From Dactylonectria macrodidyma (taxonomy: Eukaryota > Ascomycota > Sordariomycetes > Hypocreales > Nectriaceae): a stretch of DNA of 64,000 nucleotides. Positions 54,600-64,000 of this stretch are shown piece after piece (positions within the stretch are counted from its first letter, which is position 1; the number at the start of each line of letters is the position of its first letter). The position numbers were made by a program, and so were the translations under genes. The notes beneath the pieces are model-generated. The model worked only from the letters and a program-made list of their open reading frames with translations, did not search any database and was not told where the DNA came from. Where the stretch lies: NCBI GenBank assembly GCA_020744425.1, contig JAGMUV010000006.1, positions 930,001 to 994,000 on the forward strand, read 5' to 3'.

Positions 54600-57500
54600 T
54601 AGTTGTCAAATAAACTGCACCTGACGGGGAATAAAGGATCTGACTCAACATACCTCAAGTTTTTCTCAAGGATACATATGATGGATGGCATTGAAGAAGA
54701 CATTCGAGATCTGCGAGATATTTTCAAAGAGGGTCCTCGCGACAACCCGGCATGGGCTGCATATATGAATCTCCTGAGCAACATCCTGAGCAACCAATAC
54801 GACGAAACAGGGGGTATGGCCTTACTTGACGAGGCGATCTTGGTTAGATAAGATGTCATTATTGCTACGCCACAAGACGATCCCAACCGTGGAGGGCTGA
54901 TGTCCAATCTCGGGTCTCGACTTGTTGACCGCTACAAAAAACAGGAGCACTCTCTGACGTCGAAGATGCGGTTAGACTTGCAAGGGAATCGGTAGAGGTA
55001 ATTCCATTATATCATTCGAACCGTGTTGCTTGTCTGACTACTTTGGGTGCCGTCCTTTTAACCAAATATGCCAACACGAGGTCAATGACCGACCTCGACG
55101 AGGTAGCTTAGGTAACCGAGGATGCTCTCGAAGCCACCGACGATGACCACTCAGCCAGAGTCGCATGTCTCAGGAATCTTGAAGATACTTTTGACAAGAG
55201 ATACCGCAGAACAGGAGTAGTCATTGATCTCAAGAAAGCTATTCAACTCGGTCGACAGGCTTTCAGCTCAATCCCATCAGATTCTCCAGACCGGGTCCAA
55301 TGCTTATGCGACTTGGTTATTCGGCTAAAGGACTTATCTTTGAAGAAAAACAGCCTGGACGGTTTTAATGAAGCTATTTAAGTATCCCAACAAGCCCTCA
55401 GACTCGCTTCAGAAGGCCATCCACATCGAGGATTGTGCCGTCGAAATGTGGGTCAGTACTATTCTGTCGGTCCGAAATGACAGCGTCACTCAGAGATCTT
55501 GAATATTCCATTCAACATCTTCGAGAAGGGCTCGCTTTCATGTCCGACGATGATCCACGCCGGGCAGCCTATCTTCGCAACTTAGCGGATAGACTCCGCC
55601 AAAGATTTCTCCGCACAAGGGCACTGGCGAGTGTCCAAGAGGCAGTTCATGCTACACGGGACGCCTTGCATGCGACTCCAAGAGACGATCCAGAATGGAT
55701 ACTGTGCTTCAATGGCCTCGCATTTCGCCTCGCCAAGCTATATGACATAACACAAACAGTTCCTAATCTGAAAGAAGTAATCCACTTCTCGCGGAAAGCG
55801 CTTGAGCTAACAAACGAGGACTATCCGGCTTGGCCACAAGAACTGAACAATCTTGGCTGCATCCTTGGCGATAGATATCTAAGAAAAGGATCCGTCACTG
55901 ACCTTGCTGAGTCCATACAGCTTGGACAACGAGTACTGGATGTAACTCCACTGGATCATCCTACGCGCCCCGGGCGTCTCATAAACTTGGCAGCCTCAAT
56001 TCGAGAAAGATACGCGTTATTCGGAGACGTCGCGGACATCAACGCAGCTGTACAGTTGGGCTGGGAATCTGTTTCTACAACGCCTGAAAATGACGAATAT
56101 CGCATGAGTTATTTAAGTTCTTTTGGACCTTGGCTCGGAGACAGATTTTCAGAGGCTGGAGAGGTGCAGGACCTTGAAAAAGCAACCCAACTTGCCGAAG
56201 AGGCTTATTCTGGGCTTTCCACAGGCCATCGACATTACTCTCCATGCTCGAGTCATCTTGCTGAGTTATTGAGTCAAAGATACTCAATAATCGGCCAGGT
56301 AGTTGACATGGATTGAGCCATTATCCTCGGACGGGAAGTTGTTGAGGCTACCCCAGAACAGGATCCTTATCGACCTACATGTTTGTCCAACCTCGGATCC
56401 TACCTTGGAATCAAGTACAAGCTGTGTGGACAGACTGAAACCCTCGATGATGCAATTGGACTCACAAGGGATGCCCTCAGAGCCATTTCAGATTCTTCTC
56501 CTAAATGAATTGAGATCCTCAACAACCTCAGCACGCTATTAACGATGAGATACTCTGGGACAGAGCAGATTACTGACTTAGAAGAAGCAATTCGGTTTGC
56601 GAGAGAATCTGTCGAAACGCTTCCCGAAGGCCATGCAGACTGGGTCGGGCGATTGGACAACCTAGGGGGCCGGCTCATTGAGAGATACCGAAGAACCAGG
56701 AAAGACTCTCACTTCAACGAGGCTAGAGATGTTGAAACGAGAGCGGTGCTAGCTACATTAAAGGGCCATCCTTTTCGTGCCGCATGCCTAAACAATGTCG
56801 GGGTACTGATGCTCAGCAGATTCATCGAAACAGGGCTCCTGGATGATCTCGAAAAGTCAATTGAAGCATTACGAGAAGCCACCGACTTGACTGCTGAGGG
56901 GCACCCAGACCGGGCAGGGCGCTTAAACAATCTAGGGAGCGCATTGGGTGAGAAATACGCTTCCACAAAGGACCACGACTCCTTGGATCAGGCCATCTCC
57001 TATCATCGAACTGCCATATCCCAAACAAACGCGCCACTTGTGGTCTGGATTGTTGCTAGGAGGCGAGTCTTTTGGTGCCTCCCCGCAGCCTGCAAATGGC
57101 AAGAGGCCTATGAGGCTGCAGATGCAGCTATCCACTTTATTCCACAACTTGTTTTGCGGTCATTGAACAATTCCGACAAGTAGCACTTACTAAGCCAAGT
57201 ATCAAGGTTAGCTTGCGAAGCTGCCTCGCTGGCCTTGCGCGCTTTCGAGTCGCCGCTGCCAGCAATCAACTGCCTCGAGTAGGGACGCGGCATTCTTGCT
57301 ACATCTATTGAGGATATGCGAACTGACATCATCGGGCTTCAAGAGCACTGCCCAGATTTAGCCGATAAGTTTGTTCTGTTGAAAGAGGAACTGGGACGAT
57401 CCAGGGACGGGAGTGATGATACTTCCGTATCGACACTAGTTAGCCAACAACTTAACTCCAATGAGCAATTTGACAGCATTGTCAAGGAGATACAAACGAA

Positions 57501-58717
57501 ACCTGGCTTTGAGGACTTTCTACTGGCTCCCAGTCCATCGAACATGCGGGAGGCTGCACGGTATTGTCCAATCGTCATCATCAATGTCAGCGCATTCCAT
57601 TGCAATGCACTGGTTGTTGAACACAACGGTGAACGTCATATGCCGCTACCTAAGGTTAGTTTACGCCAAGTACAGCACATCGTGCAACATTGAAAGACGG
57701 GCAGCCTCGAAACCTTGGAATGGCTATGGGATGCTATCATGAATCCGATTCTGACCGAACTTGGCTTCACTCAACCGCCACCAAACGACGACTGGCCACA
57801 TATATGGTGGATACCTACGGGTCCTCTCTGCAAGTTCCCACTACACGCGGCAGGATATCATGCGAGGGGGACATCTGAAACTGTGATGGATAGGGTAATA
57901 TCTTCTTATAGCTCATCTATCAAGGCCATGATTGTTTCCCGCCAGTTCTCCGTCCACCTATCAGCTCAACCCAAAGGCGCTACTGGTAGCCATGGAACAC
58001 ACACCTGGAAACTCGACTCTTCAATTTGCACGTCAAGAAGTGGAAGTGGTTCATCGAATCTGTACATCGATGAACCTCAGCGTGGTCAAACCTGGGCAAC
58101 GCAAGTCAAAAATACTGACGCATCTCCAGCAGTGCAATATTTTTCACTTTGCTGGCCACAGCCACACGGACGAAGCCAACCCGTCCATGAGCCAGTTGCT
58201 CTTGGAAGAAGGACAGAAGGATCCCCTCACAGTTAGTGAACTCTTGGAATTGAACCTGCGTAAGGAGTCCCCGTTTCTTGCCTATCTATCCACATGTGGA
58301 ACGGGGAGGTTCAAGGATGAAAGGTTTGGGGATGAGAGCCTTCATTTGATTGGAGCGTGCCAAGTCGCAGGGTTTCGCCACGTTATCGGAACTTTATGGG
58401 AAGTTGACGACGAGTTATGCGTGGATATGGCAACAACCATCTACGAGGGGATAGAAGATGGCGCCATGACAGATAAGTCCGTGTGTCTGGGGCTTCACAA
58501 CGCGGCAACAAGATTGAGAAATCTCTGGGTGCAAGCAGGGCCGCGAGTAAGGGAACGTGATACCAAGAAGGGACTATCCAGTCTTTACCGGGACGACACA
58601 CAGAACGTGGACGGCAAGGTTTTGAAAGACGAAGGAATGCTACGGGATGCCTTGCTGGTTGAAGAGGAGGAGGGTGAATCCTTACATTGGGTTCCTTACG
58701 TGCATTTCGGTGTATAA
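54600..58717 (+). pseudogene. TPR-CHAT protein relic (tetratricopeptide repeats plus CHAT peptidase domain)
   Basis: A long array of TPR-like units (for example ADWVGRLDNLGGRLIERYRR and AGRLNNLGSALGEKYASTKD) is followed by a CHAT (caspase-like) domain at about 57320-58717. The dyad positions are still present: His in NIFHFAGHSHTDE (codon 58157-58159) and Cys in YLSTCGTG (58295-58297). The frame is broken by stops at 54849, 55109, 55379, 56314, 56506, 57181, 57280 and 57691, and by apparent frameshifts near 54941 (in an A-run), 55450 and 57930, so it is not a working gene as read. Introns could explain one or two breaks but not all. Most stops are TAA/TAG where Gln would fit. In fungi such proteins are inferred to act in regulated cell death or self-recognition; that role is inference here. 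Confidence 0.8.
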
Positions 58718-59043
58718 TTATTAAAGAAGTCCTGCAATCATGAACGAATCATCGGTCACACATAGTGTCTAACACTTTTCACTGAATGAATGACGCCAGG
58801 TTTACTCAACTAGCGTTTCGGAATCAACCCTGCACACACGCGATGGACTTAAATGCGATCCCAAATGCAGGCTTGTCCAAGCACACTCAGCCTAAACTCA
58901 GCCCTCCTTAGCCTGGACTTCGGGTTCCTCAACCTGAATTCAGCAATACATCAGCTTGGGGAGATAGAAGTCTAGATCTGGAAACAACAATTAATTCGTG
59001 TATTTGAGTTTCGTCTTCGAGTTAGTTAGTATTCGTCTGCAAG
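58718..59043. other. Spacer between the relic and the terpene synthase
   Basis: 3' flanks; an imperfect repeat of AGCCTAAACTCAGCC / AGCCTGGACTTCGGG / ACCTGAATTCAGC near 58888-58945. Confidence 0.4.
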
Positions 59044-60511
59044 CTAAAGAACAATATGCATAGTGCCATCCTCCCGTAGGTATTCCTTGACCCTGTAGCG
59101 ATCTGAAAGCATAGTAAATGTCAATGTTCCAGTAATGGATCTGCGACAGTAGCGAACAAATTGCATTGTATGCTCGTTGTGCGGGCCATTTTTTGTTAGT
59201 TCGTCTAACTTTGCGGCGGTTCTGTCGAAAGCATCCATTTGAACTTTGAGGTCTTCGAGTGTTTCCTCCACCACTTTTTCAAGGTCAGAGTTTCCACTGG
59301 CGTGAAAATTAACCGGGATTAGGCTGATGATATTGCCTTCCGTCTGTTGATTGATCGTGAGTCAGTTTTCTAGATGCAGTGAATCAGTGTCACTCACTAT
59401 CTCCTTTTTTACAGATAGAACGTCGTTAAGACTATTAAATTTCTCTTATTAGTAAGTGTGAATAGAGGTGGGGACAGCAACCTACATGACCAAAAGTATA
59501 TTCGTGAGCCGCCAAAGATCTTTCATGTCTGGTGAGTTCATCACCCATCGAGGCAGGTGTGACCTGATGAAGTACTCATGAAAGGCACAAGCGATTTCAA
59601 CTCCAGATGTACCCATGCGTAATTCCATGTACTCGTCTGGTGTAGGAACTCTGCCGACACTGCGTTCTTCTTGTTCATGGCCGCAATGTGTGATGTATCT
59701 CTCAACTTGCCCAAAAAGACGAGCGAGTTGGTCTTTGAAATCCCATTAGAACAAAAATCTTGATCAGTCATCGCCATGGGTGAGTTCCTAAAACTTACCT
59801 TCATTCATGTGGGTGCGCATCGTAAACGCCCATTCTCGGAATAGTTGCATGGAGGAGACAGAACAGGGAGGGGGTTCGTCGCCCTTAGATCTGCAGAAAA
59901 GCCGGAGAAATTTGGGATAAATGCGAGAAGCGAACGGTAACTTAGAAAGAGGCCACGGCAGGTTGGAATCCTGCTGGGCCAAACACCAACGGGCATACTC
60001 TAATGATTCTTGCCGGTAGGTCTTGGCAATTTTGAGATCCGTGGAGACGGCTGACTCGCCAGTGTCAATCTCGTCATCCCAAACAAAGATCCAGAGAACA
60101 AAGAGCGCTGCGGTTTGGAGATCCGTCCATCCCGCCTCTCGGTACCAGCTATCAAAACGTGTAAGCAGAGAGCAGTTTAGGAAGTGGAGCCAGGCGAGCA
60201 TTCTCCCTTGGGAACTCACAGTGCAGTAAACCACGCAAAATCACATTTTTTAACGCCTTTAATCTTCTTTTCATCGAAAATGACGCTAGTTAGGGAAAGT
60301 TAATGTCAAGTTCGTCTCCGAGAGTTTCAAGACGAAAGAAAGAAGCACTTCACCTCTCAGTTGCCTTGTCCATGAATAAGCGAAGCTCCTCTCGGTGCTC
60401 GCTCTCATCTGATGGCCAACCCGAAAACCAACTGACCAAGTCTGGTAAGACAATAGTCTGACCACGTAGTCGGGCCCTCAAGGCTTCAGCCTCGTCAATT
60501 TTGACCGCCAT
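59044..60511 (-). CDS. Class I terpene synthase
   Basis: Six exons on the minus strand: 60511-60354, 60285-60220, 60148-59799, 59732-59486, 59431-59398 and 59343-59044, 384 aa. All hallmarks are present: N-terminal LRGQTIVLPDLVSWFSGWP, the metal-binding D-rich motif DDEID (99-103) in FVWDDEIDTG, the NSE triad as NDVLSVKKE (276-284), and the C-terminal Arg-Tyr pair (367-368) in LSDRYRV. The 34-nt fifth exon encodes the NSE triad alone. Single-domain size and DDxxD form fit a fungal mono- or sesquiterpene cyclase related to bacterial pentalenene-type enzymes rather than trichodiene synthase; product unknown. The class ionises a prenyl diphosphate with Mg2+. Divergent from the P450 gene, with 1.5 kb between starts. 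No disabling change seen. Confidence 0.9.
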
Positions 60512-61884
60512 TGTGATCACTGATAGTTTATCACGAGGATAGTCAAGGGATGTGGCCGAAAACCTTCCTTTGAGACATACGACTGGATTAACGGAAAGAT
60601 GAGGGGAAATGATTTTGGAAGGCGTGGTATCACTAGTTAATTAGCCAAAGTACAAGCTCAATTCTCATTGCCGAAGAAGCCGCTGAAACTCACTTGATGA
60701 CGCTAACTCCCTGGTAACATGCTTCGTCCACCGCAGCATCATGTCATGCCACTACTATCCCGGCTTACATGCTAAACCCGGCCGCCTCCGTCACGATTAT
60801 ACGTCTCGTATGTCTAGTGCACTTCGATGGAGAACCGACGACATGGTTCATATCGCAGATACCCCGTTTATCGTTCATCTAGCTTCGGAGTGCCAAGTTA
60901 TATCTGCTCAGGAACTTGACCCTGGCTCGAGCTTCGTGCCTCGGTTACCACCCTTGATAGCTGCAGAACAACATGTCAATACTTGATTGAAGGGTTAAGT
61001 AACACATCTACATTCTAAGTGGGGAATAATAACAGGGATGGATTGTTTCTCTCCGGATGCTGGTTGTACGTTACCAGATGGATGGTAAATGCAGCTTACT
61101 TCGTAGATATCTACCCCACCTGATCCTGGAGCAAGTACGTGCGGTCACATGAATCATCATCAAAGCGGCCTTACTGTTGCGAACACAGTGGTAAATTGTA
61201 GGTGAACGCAACTATTTCGACACCCGTTGGAGTTTCCATCGCTGGTCAGACTCGTGGCATCAAGACTTCTCTGGAACTTTTGACTACTTGTGCTTGGAAA
61301 CCTTGTTGGTAACCCCCCCTGTCAAGACTGTTCTGGCCTGTCTTCTTAGCTTCTTATAGACATCCCTTCCGTTCAGTGGACCCAACACATAAATGCCTAC
61401 GTAGCCGAAATATGCATTCCCGCCAGGATGGTGCCGTCCCTGGCCCGGGCGTCCCGACCCCATTGAGTGGCTAAAGGCTAAAGCGGATCAACTCCTACAA
61501 CTCCACACCATCCCTGACTGCCAGCTCTGATAGAATAATTGCCGTGGATTGGCTCATGCCATAGATGCATCGTTGGACTGAACTCTGGACTGCGAACCGC
61601 ATGCTACGCCGGCCAACATCATTGATTCGTCATCACCCTGGTTCCTGATGCCGTCTGCTCCCTCAGCAAACCAAAATGTTGCAGATCAGAAGCATAGCCC
61701 TGGACAAATGCATTAGTTCCAGCCACACCGCTTGTTCGAGATAATAGGGTGACTGTCATTGGCGAGGTAAATTATCCTGCGTTATTTCATGTCTCTAGTC
61801 CGCCTGTGTTTGAGTTCTTGACTTTGTCTCCAAGTCCTGATTGCGATTCCAAGTCTCCGGGACAGCCGTTGTTATTTCTCATGC

Positions 61885-61891
61885 TATATAG
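61885..61891 (+). promoter_or_regulatory. TATA box of the P450 gene
   Basis: TATATAG 97 nt before the ATG at 61982, in a T-rich context. Confidence 0.5.
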
Positions 61892-61905
61892 TACATAACT
61901 CTGCT

Positions 61906-61919
61906 CGGATTCGAATCCG
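61906..61919. promoter_or_regulatory. CGG-N8-CCG palindrome, candidate Zn2Cys6 site
   Basis: CGGATTCGAATCCG is a perfect 14-nt palindrome of inverted CGG triplets with an 8-bp spacer, the architecture bound by dimeric Zn2Cys6 regulators. It lies between the TATA box and the ATG of the P450 gene, which is unusual for an activator site. Inference from motif only. Confidence 0.4.
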
Positions 61920-61981
61920 CCTATCCGAGCGCGATACTGAGGCCGCCCGTCCGTCATTTTGTCATCTTCACCGCAAAAACC

Positions 61982-63756
61982 ATGCCTAGCTCTGCCATCA
62001 CTAGCGTTCAAACCCTGCCAACATGGTTCATTGGACTAGCGCTCGTTATCGTCTATGTCCTTGGCAAGGGTTTGTATAATCTTTACTTTCACCCTCTTCG
62101 TTTCATTCCTGGTCCCAAGCTTGCCGCCTTCAGCACGCTGTACGATTTCTGGTACAATGTCATCCAAGATGGTCAATATCTCTGGGTCATTGAGCGGATG
62201 CACAATGAATACGGTAAATTCGCCAAGAGCGCCTGCGAGCCAAATACCTTCTGACTCTGATTTTGCCAAGGCCCCATTGTCCGAATTGGTCCCGATTCGA
62301 TTCATATCCGTGATCCATCATACTACAGCACGATCTATGCTGGTGGAAGTCGAAAAGTGGACAAGGATCCAACAACCGTAGGGTCATTCGGCATGCCTAC
62401 TGCCTCCATCGCCACCGTCGATCATGATCTTCATCGAGAGCGCCGAGGCTACCTGAATACGTATTTCTCGAAACGCGTTGTTGTGTCTCTCGAGCCTGTC
62501 ATCTATGAGCGCATTGACAAGTTGTGCCAGCGACTAGACCGCTTCATGGCCGATGGAGAAGCAGTCAGCCTCGATCGCGCCTTTGCAGCATTGACAGGCG
62601 ACATCATTTGCAAAAAGTTATATGGCTCTCATTTTGACTTCTTGGACATTCCGGACTTTAGGGTGTTCGCGACCGAAGCTGTCACTGCAATCTCCTCATT
62701 TGTTCACTTGGCTCGCTTCTTCCCTAATGTCGTTACGACTCTTCGGAAATCCCCATTATGGTTTCAGAAGATATTCCTACCAATCATGACTGGATACACG
62801 TACCTTCAACAAGACATTAAAAACCAACTCATCATTGCATCAAGCAAGGAAAAGGGAGAAGGTGTTGAGTCTGTCATGTTGTCAGCCCTAATCGACCCCG
62901 ACATTCCACTTGCTGAAAGATCGATAAGCCGTTTGGTAGATGAGGGGACTGCGATCTTGTTAGCAGGTACAGAAACCACAGCAAGGGCTCTCAGCATTGC
63001 CATGTTTTACCTTTTGGATAAGAAAGAGTGCTTAGAAAAAGTTCGGCGAGAATTGGCCACTTTACCGGCTCAGGATGACGGTTGCTACCCGCTGTCCGTG
63101 CTCGAGCGTCTCCCATACTTGGTAAGTGTGAACAAGGCACACAGTATACGCGAGTATTGACAGATATGACAGAGTGGAGTTGTCAGCGAGTCATTGCGAC
63201 TCTCATTTGGGCCGATGGGTCCTCTGCCTAGAATCGCCCCAAACCAAAATTTACAATACGGGGATTATTTAATTCCAGCTGGCGTAAGTTCACGATAGTT
63301 GCGTATGAAACTGATTTCGTAGCTCACACGATCTTAGACACCCGTCAGTCTGTCAACATATATCGTTCACACGGATCCGAATATTTATCCCGAGCCCTTT
63401 GAATTCGAGCCCGAACGCTGGATCAAAGCGGCTGAATCCGGAGTCAACTTGCAAAAGTACCTTGTGAGCTTCACCAAGGGGAGCCGTCAATGTATTGGCA
63501 TCCAGTAAGTCGATTCAAACTACTTCACAGGCAAAATTTTGCATTGTGCTAATATTCTGGAAGGATGGCTTACGCAGAGATGTTTCTTACTTTGGCGAAA
63601 CTCGCGGTTGTTTTTGACATGGAGCTTTTTGAAACTACCAGGGCCGATGTGACTATAGGTTGCGAACGGGTTCTCGGTTATCCCAAGCAACCTAGATTTG
63701 GTACCGCTGCGATTGGACAGGTCAAGGTTAAAGTTATTGGGAAGCCTTGTCTTTGA
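61982..63756 (+). CDS. Cytochrome P450 (trichodiene-oxygenase-like group)
   Basis: Five exons: 61982-62213, 62271-63121, 63173-63283, 63338-63504 and 63564-63756, 517 aa. An N-terminal anchor ([20 protein letters not shown]) is followed by the hinge [15 protein letters not shown]. The I-helix oxygen motif is AGTETTAR, the K-helix ExxR is ESLR (367-370), the PERF-like motif is FEPERW, and the haem loop is [10 protein letters not shown] with Cys450. [18 protein letters not shown] and [15 protein letters not shown] are typical of fungal P450s near CYP58 (TRI4) and related secondary-metabolism enzymes. ER-bound monooxygenase; the likely substrate is the neighbouring terpene synthase product (inference from position). 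The four introns (50-59 nt) have GTAARN donors. All key residues are intact. Confidence 0.92.
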
Positions 63757-64000
63757 GCTGTCTACGGGGACTTCTCCAGGAGTTGTGCGTTGGGTTGGGT
63801 GGGTCGAGGCGGCAGTTGAGATGGCTCTAACCCTTTAACTTTCGTAGGGCAACACGTAGCCCATAGTCCCCACGAAGGCCCGGGAGATGAACTGCACGCT
63901 TTGTAATTTTAAATAGCTACGTAGCTAAAGGAAATGTCATATACTGTGATGTAAATCCCTAAGAGCTGTACCTCCTGGCACAATTTAAAACGGGTGGGAT
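63757..64000. other. P450 3' flank to window end
   Basis: No gene seen; presumably 3' UTR. The terpenoid gene cluster could continue beyond the window. Confidence 0.5.

Larger units (their letters stand above)
60512..61981. other. Divergent promoter region of the terpene synthase / P450 pair
   Basis: 1.47 kb between the two ATGs with no supported gene (a short ATG frame at 60741-60986 is unrecognised). Contains the TATA element and the CGG palindrome listed separately. Confidence 0.5.

Noticed and set aside
1..64000. 5S rRNA gene or CRISPR array
   Set aside because: No 5S-like block and no regularly spaced direct repeats were seen; CRISPR is not expected in a fungal nuclear genome.

Overview
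The window is nuclear DNA of a filamentous ascomycete (Pezizomycotina, probably Sordariomycetes; the class is inferred from gene content and style, not proven). The protein genes carry short 50-85 nt introns with GTRNGY-type donors, CTAAC/CTGAC branch sites and YAG acceptors. The gene set mixes conserved eukaryotic housekeeping genes (INO80, TAF5, MED11, VPS5, HSP90, sterol acyltransferase, mitochondrial bL31m, YTP1-like) with typical filamentous-fungal genes (Zn2Cys6 regulator, terpene synthase, P450, GPI-anchored Cys-rich protein, TPR-CHAT protein). Gene models were assembled by hand from reading frames and splice signals; several start in exons of only 10-112 nt.

Layout. 1-1 kb: 3' end of INO80. 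1.4-4.0 kb: five intron-containing tRNA-Glu(CTC) genes (two +, three -). 5.9-7.5 kb: alcohol-acetyltransferase-like gene. 7.8-9.9 kb: four intron-containing tRNA-Gly(GCC) genes. 10.7-13.2 kb: DUF829 hydrolase, P-loop kinase and a convergent cupin. 15.3-15.9 kb: a small unknown protein with internal repeats. 16.6-17.9 kb: FMN-dependent 2-hydroxy-acid dehydrogenase. 18.9 and 19.5 kb: two more tRNA-Glu genes. 20.3-21.7 kb: multi-C2H2 protein. 22.2-23.4 kb: a second unknown protein with internal repeats, perhaps a distant relative of the one at 15.3 kb. 25-40 kb: a conserved block (small basic protein, YTP1-like, MED11, TAF5, VPS5, bL31m, flavin-reductase-like protein). 41-46.5 kb: HSP90 and sterol O-acyltransferase. 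48-52 kb: Zn2Cys6 regulator and GPI-anchored protein. 52-64 kb is accessory in character: a gene-poor stretch, a wrecked TPR-CHAT gene (54.6-58.7 kb), and a divergent terpene synthase / cytochrome P450 pair (59.0-63.8 kb).

How parts may work together. The terpene synthase and P450 are divergently transcribed from a shared 1.5 kb region and look like a minimal terpenoid pathway: a cyclase makes the hydrocarbon and the P450 oxidises it. The P450 leader holds a perfect CGG-N8-CCG palindrome of the kind Zn2Cys6 regulators bind. The TPR-CHAT relic has its stop codons at positions one transition away from sense codons, most of them CAA/CAG to TAA/TAG, as expected from repeat-induced point mutation. 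The two unknown proteins at 15.3 and 22.2 kb share short motifs and have CAGCTG-rich upstream regions; they are the best candidates here for an undescribed family.
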